Made by a program: the position numbers and the translations under genes. Positions 62,995 to 64,000 of a stretch of DNA of 64,000 bases are shown here, piece by piece; the stretch's first letter is position 1, and each line of letters opens with the position of its first letter. The notes below the pieces were generated by a model. The model was given only the letters and a program-made list of their open reading frames with translations, had not been told where the DNA came from and ran no database searches. The DNA is from Marchantia polymorpha subsp. ruderalis (taxonomy: Eukaryota; Streptophyta; Marchantiopsida; Marchantiales; Marchantiaceae): the NCBI GenBank assembly GCA_037833965.1, contig AP031354.1, forward strand, positions 23,476,001 to 23,540,000. Direction: 5' to 3'.

Positions 62995-63543
62995 CTAGTT
63001 ATCACTCACTTTGGGCTAATTATCATACTGTATCACATACCTCTAATCAATCACACGTTATTCACCTAGCTATTCTTACAAGCGGGTTAGCACTACATCG
63101 CGGGCGCTCGTGACCCGTGCTCTCGCGTCCATGTTAGAGGGAAAGAAAATAGCTTGAAAGGTTCCCTCGTAATCGGCGGACCTATGGATTTATTACATCG
63201 CGTAGTTTCTTTCGAATTTGGGTTCAATTCCATGGCGAAAGTGCATGAACGAGGCCAAGCCTTTCAATTCACTCTTTTACTTTGTATTCTCATCAACAAA
63301 TTGCATTGACGAAGGAACAAGGTACTTCTAAATGGAAAGCTCATATCTCCACGACGAATCCAAAACAAAACCAAACCTCGGTACATCTTGATTATGTTTT
63401 CACGATTTTATCTCATGTTGCTGCTCACACGAGGACTTCGACTACGATCATCTTCTGGCACCTAGGAACGATGACGTTTCCCATTCAACGGTCTCTTTGG
63501 TACTCTACCCGATGTTGTTACTATTGTTTACAAATTTGCCGTA

Positions 63544-63609
63544 GTGGGTGCATTCCACCTGGAGAGAGTTTTGTAAGTGGGTGCATTCCACCTTGAGGGA
63601 GTTTTGTAA
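63544..63609. repeat. 33-bp tandem duplication
   Basis: Two adjacent copies beginning GTGGGTGCATTCCACC and ending GTTTTGTAA, with a couple of differences, lie inside the inverted-repeat element. Confidence 0.9.
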
Positions 63610-63873
63610 GTTGTCCAATCATAGCTCCATAAAAGTTTCTGGTCAGGTATACCTTCTTGGGATGAGGTGAGAGTTTTTGATCTTCCTCTATCCATCAATT
63701 CCTTCCCTTTCTATCCTCTTCCATAGGTGCATAGTATTTGCAATGTAGGTCTCAATGGCTAGAGCATGGCCACTATTTCATGTGGCGTACCCTCGTAACA
63801 TATAAAAAGTACAAGAACATGGACGCGAGAGCATTTTCCGCTTCCATGTTTAATAGGTAGTTGAATAACGTAT

Positions 63874-63939
63874 GATTAGTGAGAGTAATGAGATACAAAA
63901 GGGTGAGATTAGTGAGAGTAATGAGATACAAGAGGGTGA
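63874..63939. repeat. Second 33-bp tandem duplication
   Basis: Two adjacent copies beginning GATTAGTGAGAGTAATGAG differ by one base and lie in the right arm of the inverted-repeat element. The period matches the other duplication, but the sequence is unrelated. Confidence 0.9.
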
Positions 63940-64000
63940 GGTATAACTAGCCGCTACCTTGAACTAGTATGATTACCATGCCACGAGTAATTTAAAAACT

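Larger units (their letters stand above)
62995..63950. mobile_element. Inverted-repeat element, probable non-autonomous DNA transposon
   Basis: The left end CTAGTTATCACTCAC and the reverse complement of the right end, CTAGTTATACCTCACC, match. Pairing resumes about 50 bases inside: ACGTTATTCACCTAGCTATT at about 63055 against TAGGTAGTTGAATAACGT at about 63855. Further in, CTCGCGTCCATGTT (63121) pairs with AACATGGACGCGAG (63815). The interior has no transposase-like ORF. No target-site duplication was identified, so the exact ends are uncertain. The rest of the window (63951-64000) holds nothing recognisable. Confidence 0.55.

Overview
The window looks like nuclear DNA of a land plant, most likely a non-seed plant such as a liverwort or moss. 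The evidence is multi-exon genes with short GT-AG introns, a plant-type AP2/ERF transcription factor, plant-type cytochrome P450 and aspartyl protease remains, Ty1/copia debris and a plastid/mitochondrial-type NADH dehydrogenase scrap. The exact species cannot be read from the sequence; the liverwort guess is inference. Gene islands of ordinary GC alternate with very AT-rich blocks (about 7.4-7.9, 11.8-12.9, 37.9-42.3, 45.5-48.9, 50.0-51.7 and 60.7-62.6 kb) that hold only microsatellites and worn repeats.

Layout. 0-2.7 kb: an organellar-type fragment, the last exon of an unrecognised gene, and a possible small membrane-protein ORF. 3.0-5.8 kb: a complete nine-exon iron-containing alcohol dehydrogenase with an N-terminal extension (+). 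7.9-11.2 kb: rearranged Ty1/copia pieces in both orientations plus a probable solo LTR. 13.3-17.6 kb: a decayed P450 of the CYP86 clan (-) surrounded by a cluster of hairpins. 18.7 kb: a copia RNase H tail. 19.9-26.1 kb: exon-like pieces of an unrecognised minus-strand gene, at least partly broken. 28.9-31.9 kb: a two-exon AP2/ERF factor (-) rich in Ala and Gln runs. 32-53.7 kb: no recognisable gene. 53.8-55.7 kb: an aspartyl-protease pseudogene (-) that has lost its first catalytic Asp. 56.9-57.5 kb: an intact, intronless small secreted protein (-) that resembles a family I know from fungi. 63.0-63.95 kb: an element with inverted ends.

Only three protein genes look intact and identifiable (Fe-ADH, ERF, secreted protein). 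Nothing suggests that the neighbours form a pathway. The most notable points are the fungal-like secreted protein, the Fe-ADH with a probable organelle-targeting leader, the P450 whose lesions can be read one by one (101-bp frame-breaking duplication, a 76-bp hairpin bounded by GT and AG, a one-base frameshift, lost haem cysteine), and the long unrecognised minus-strand gene. All exon limits were read by eye.
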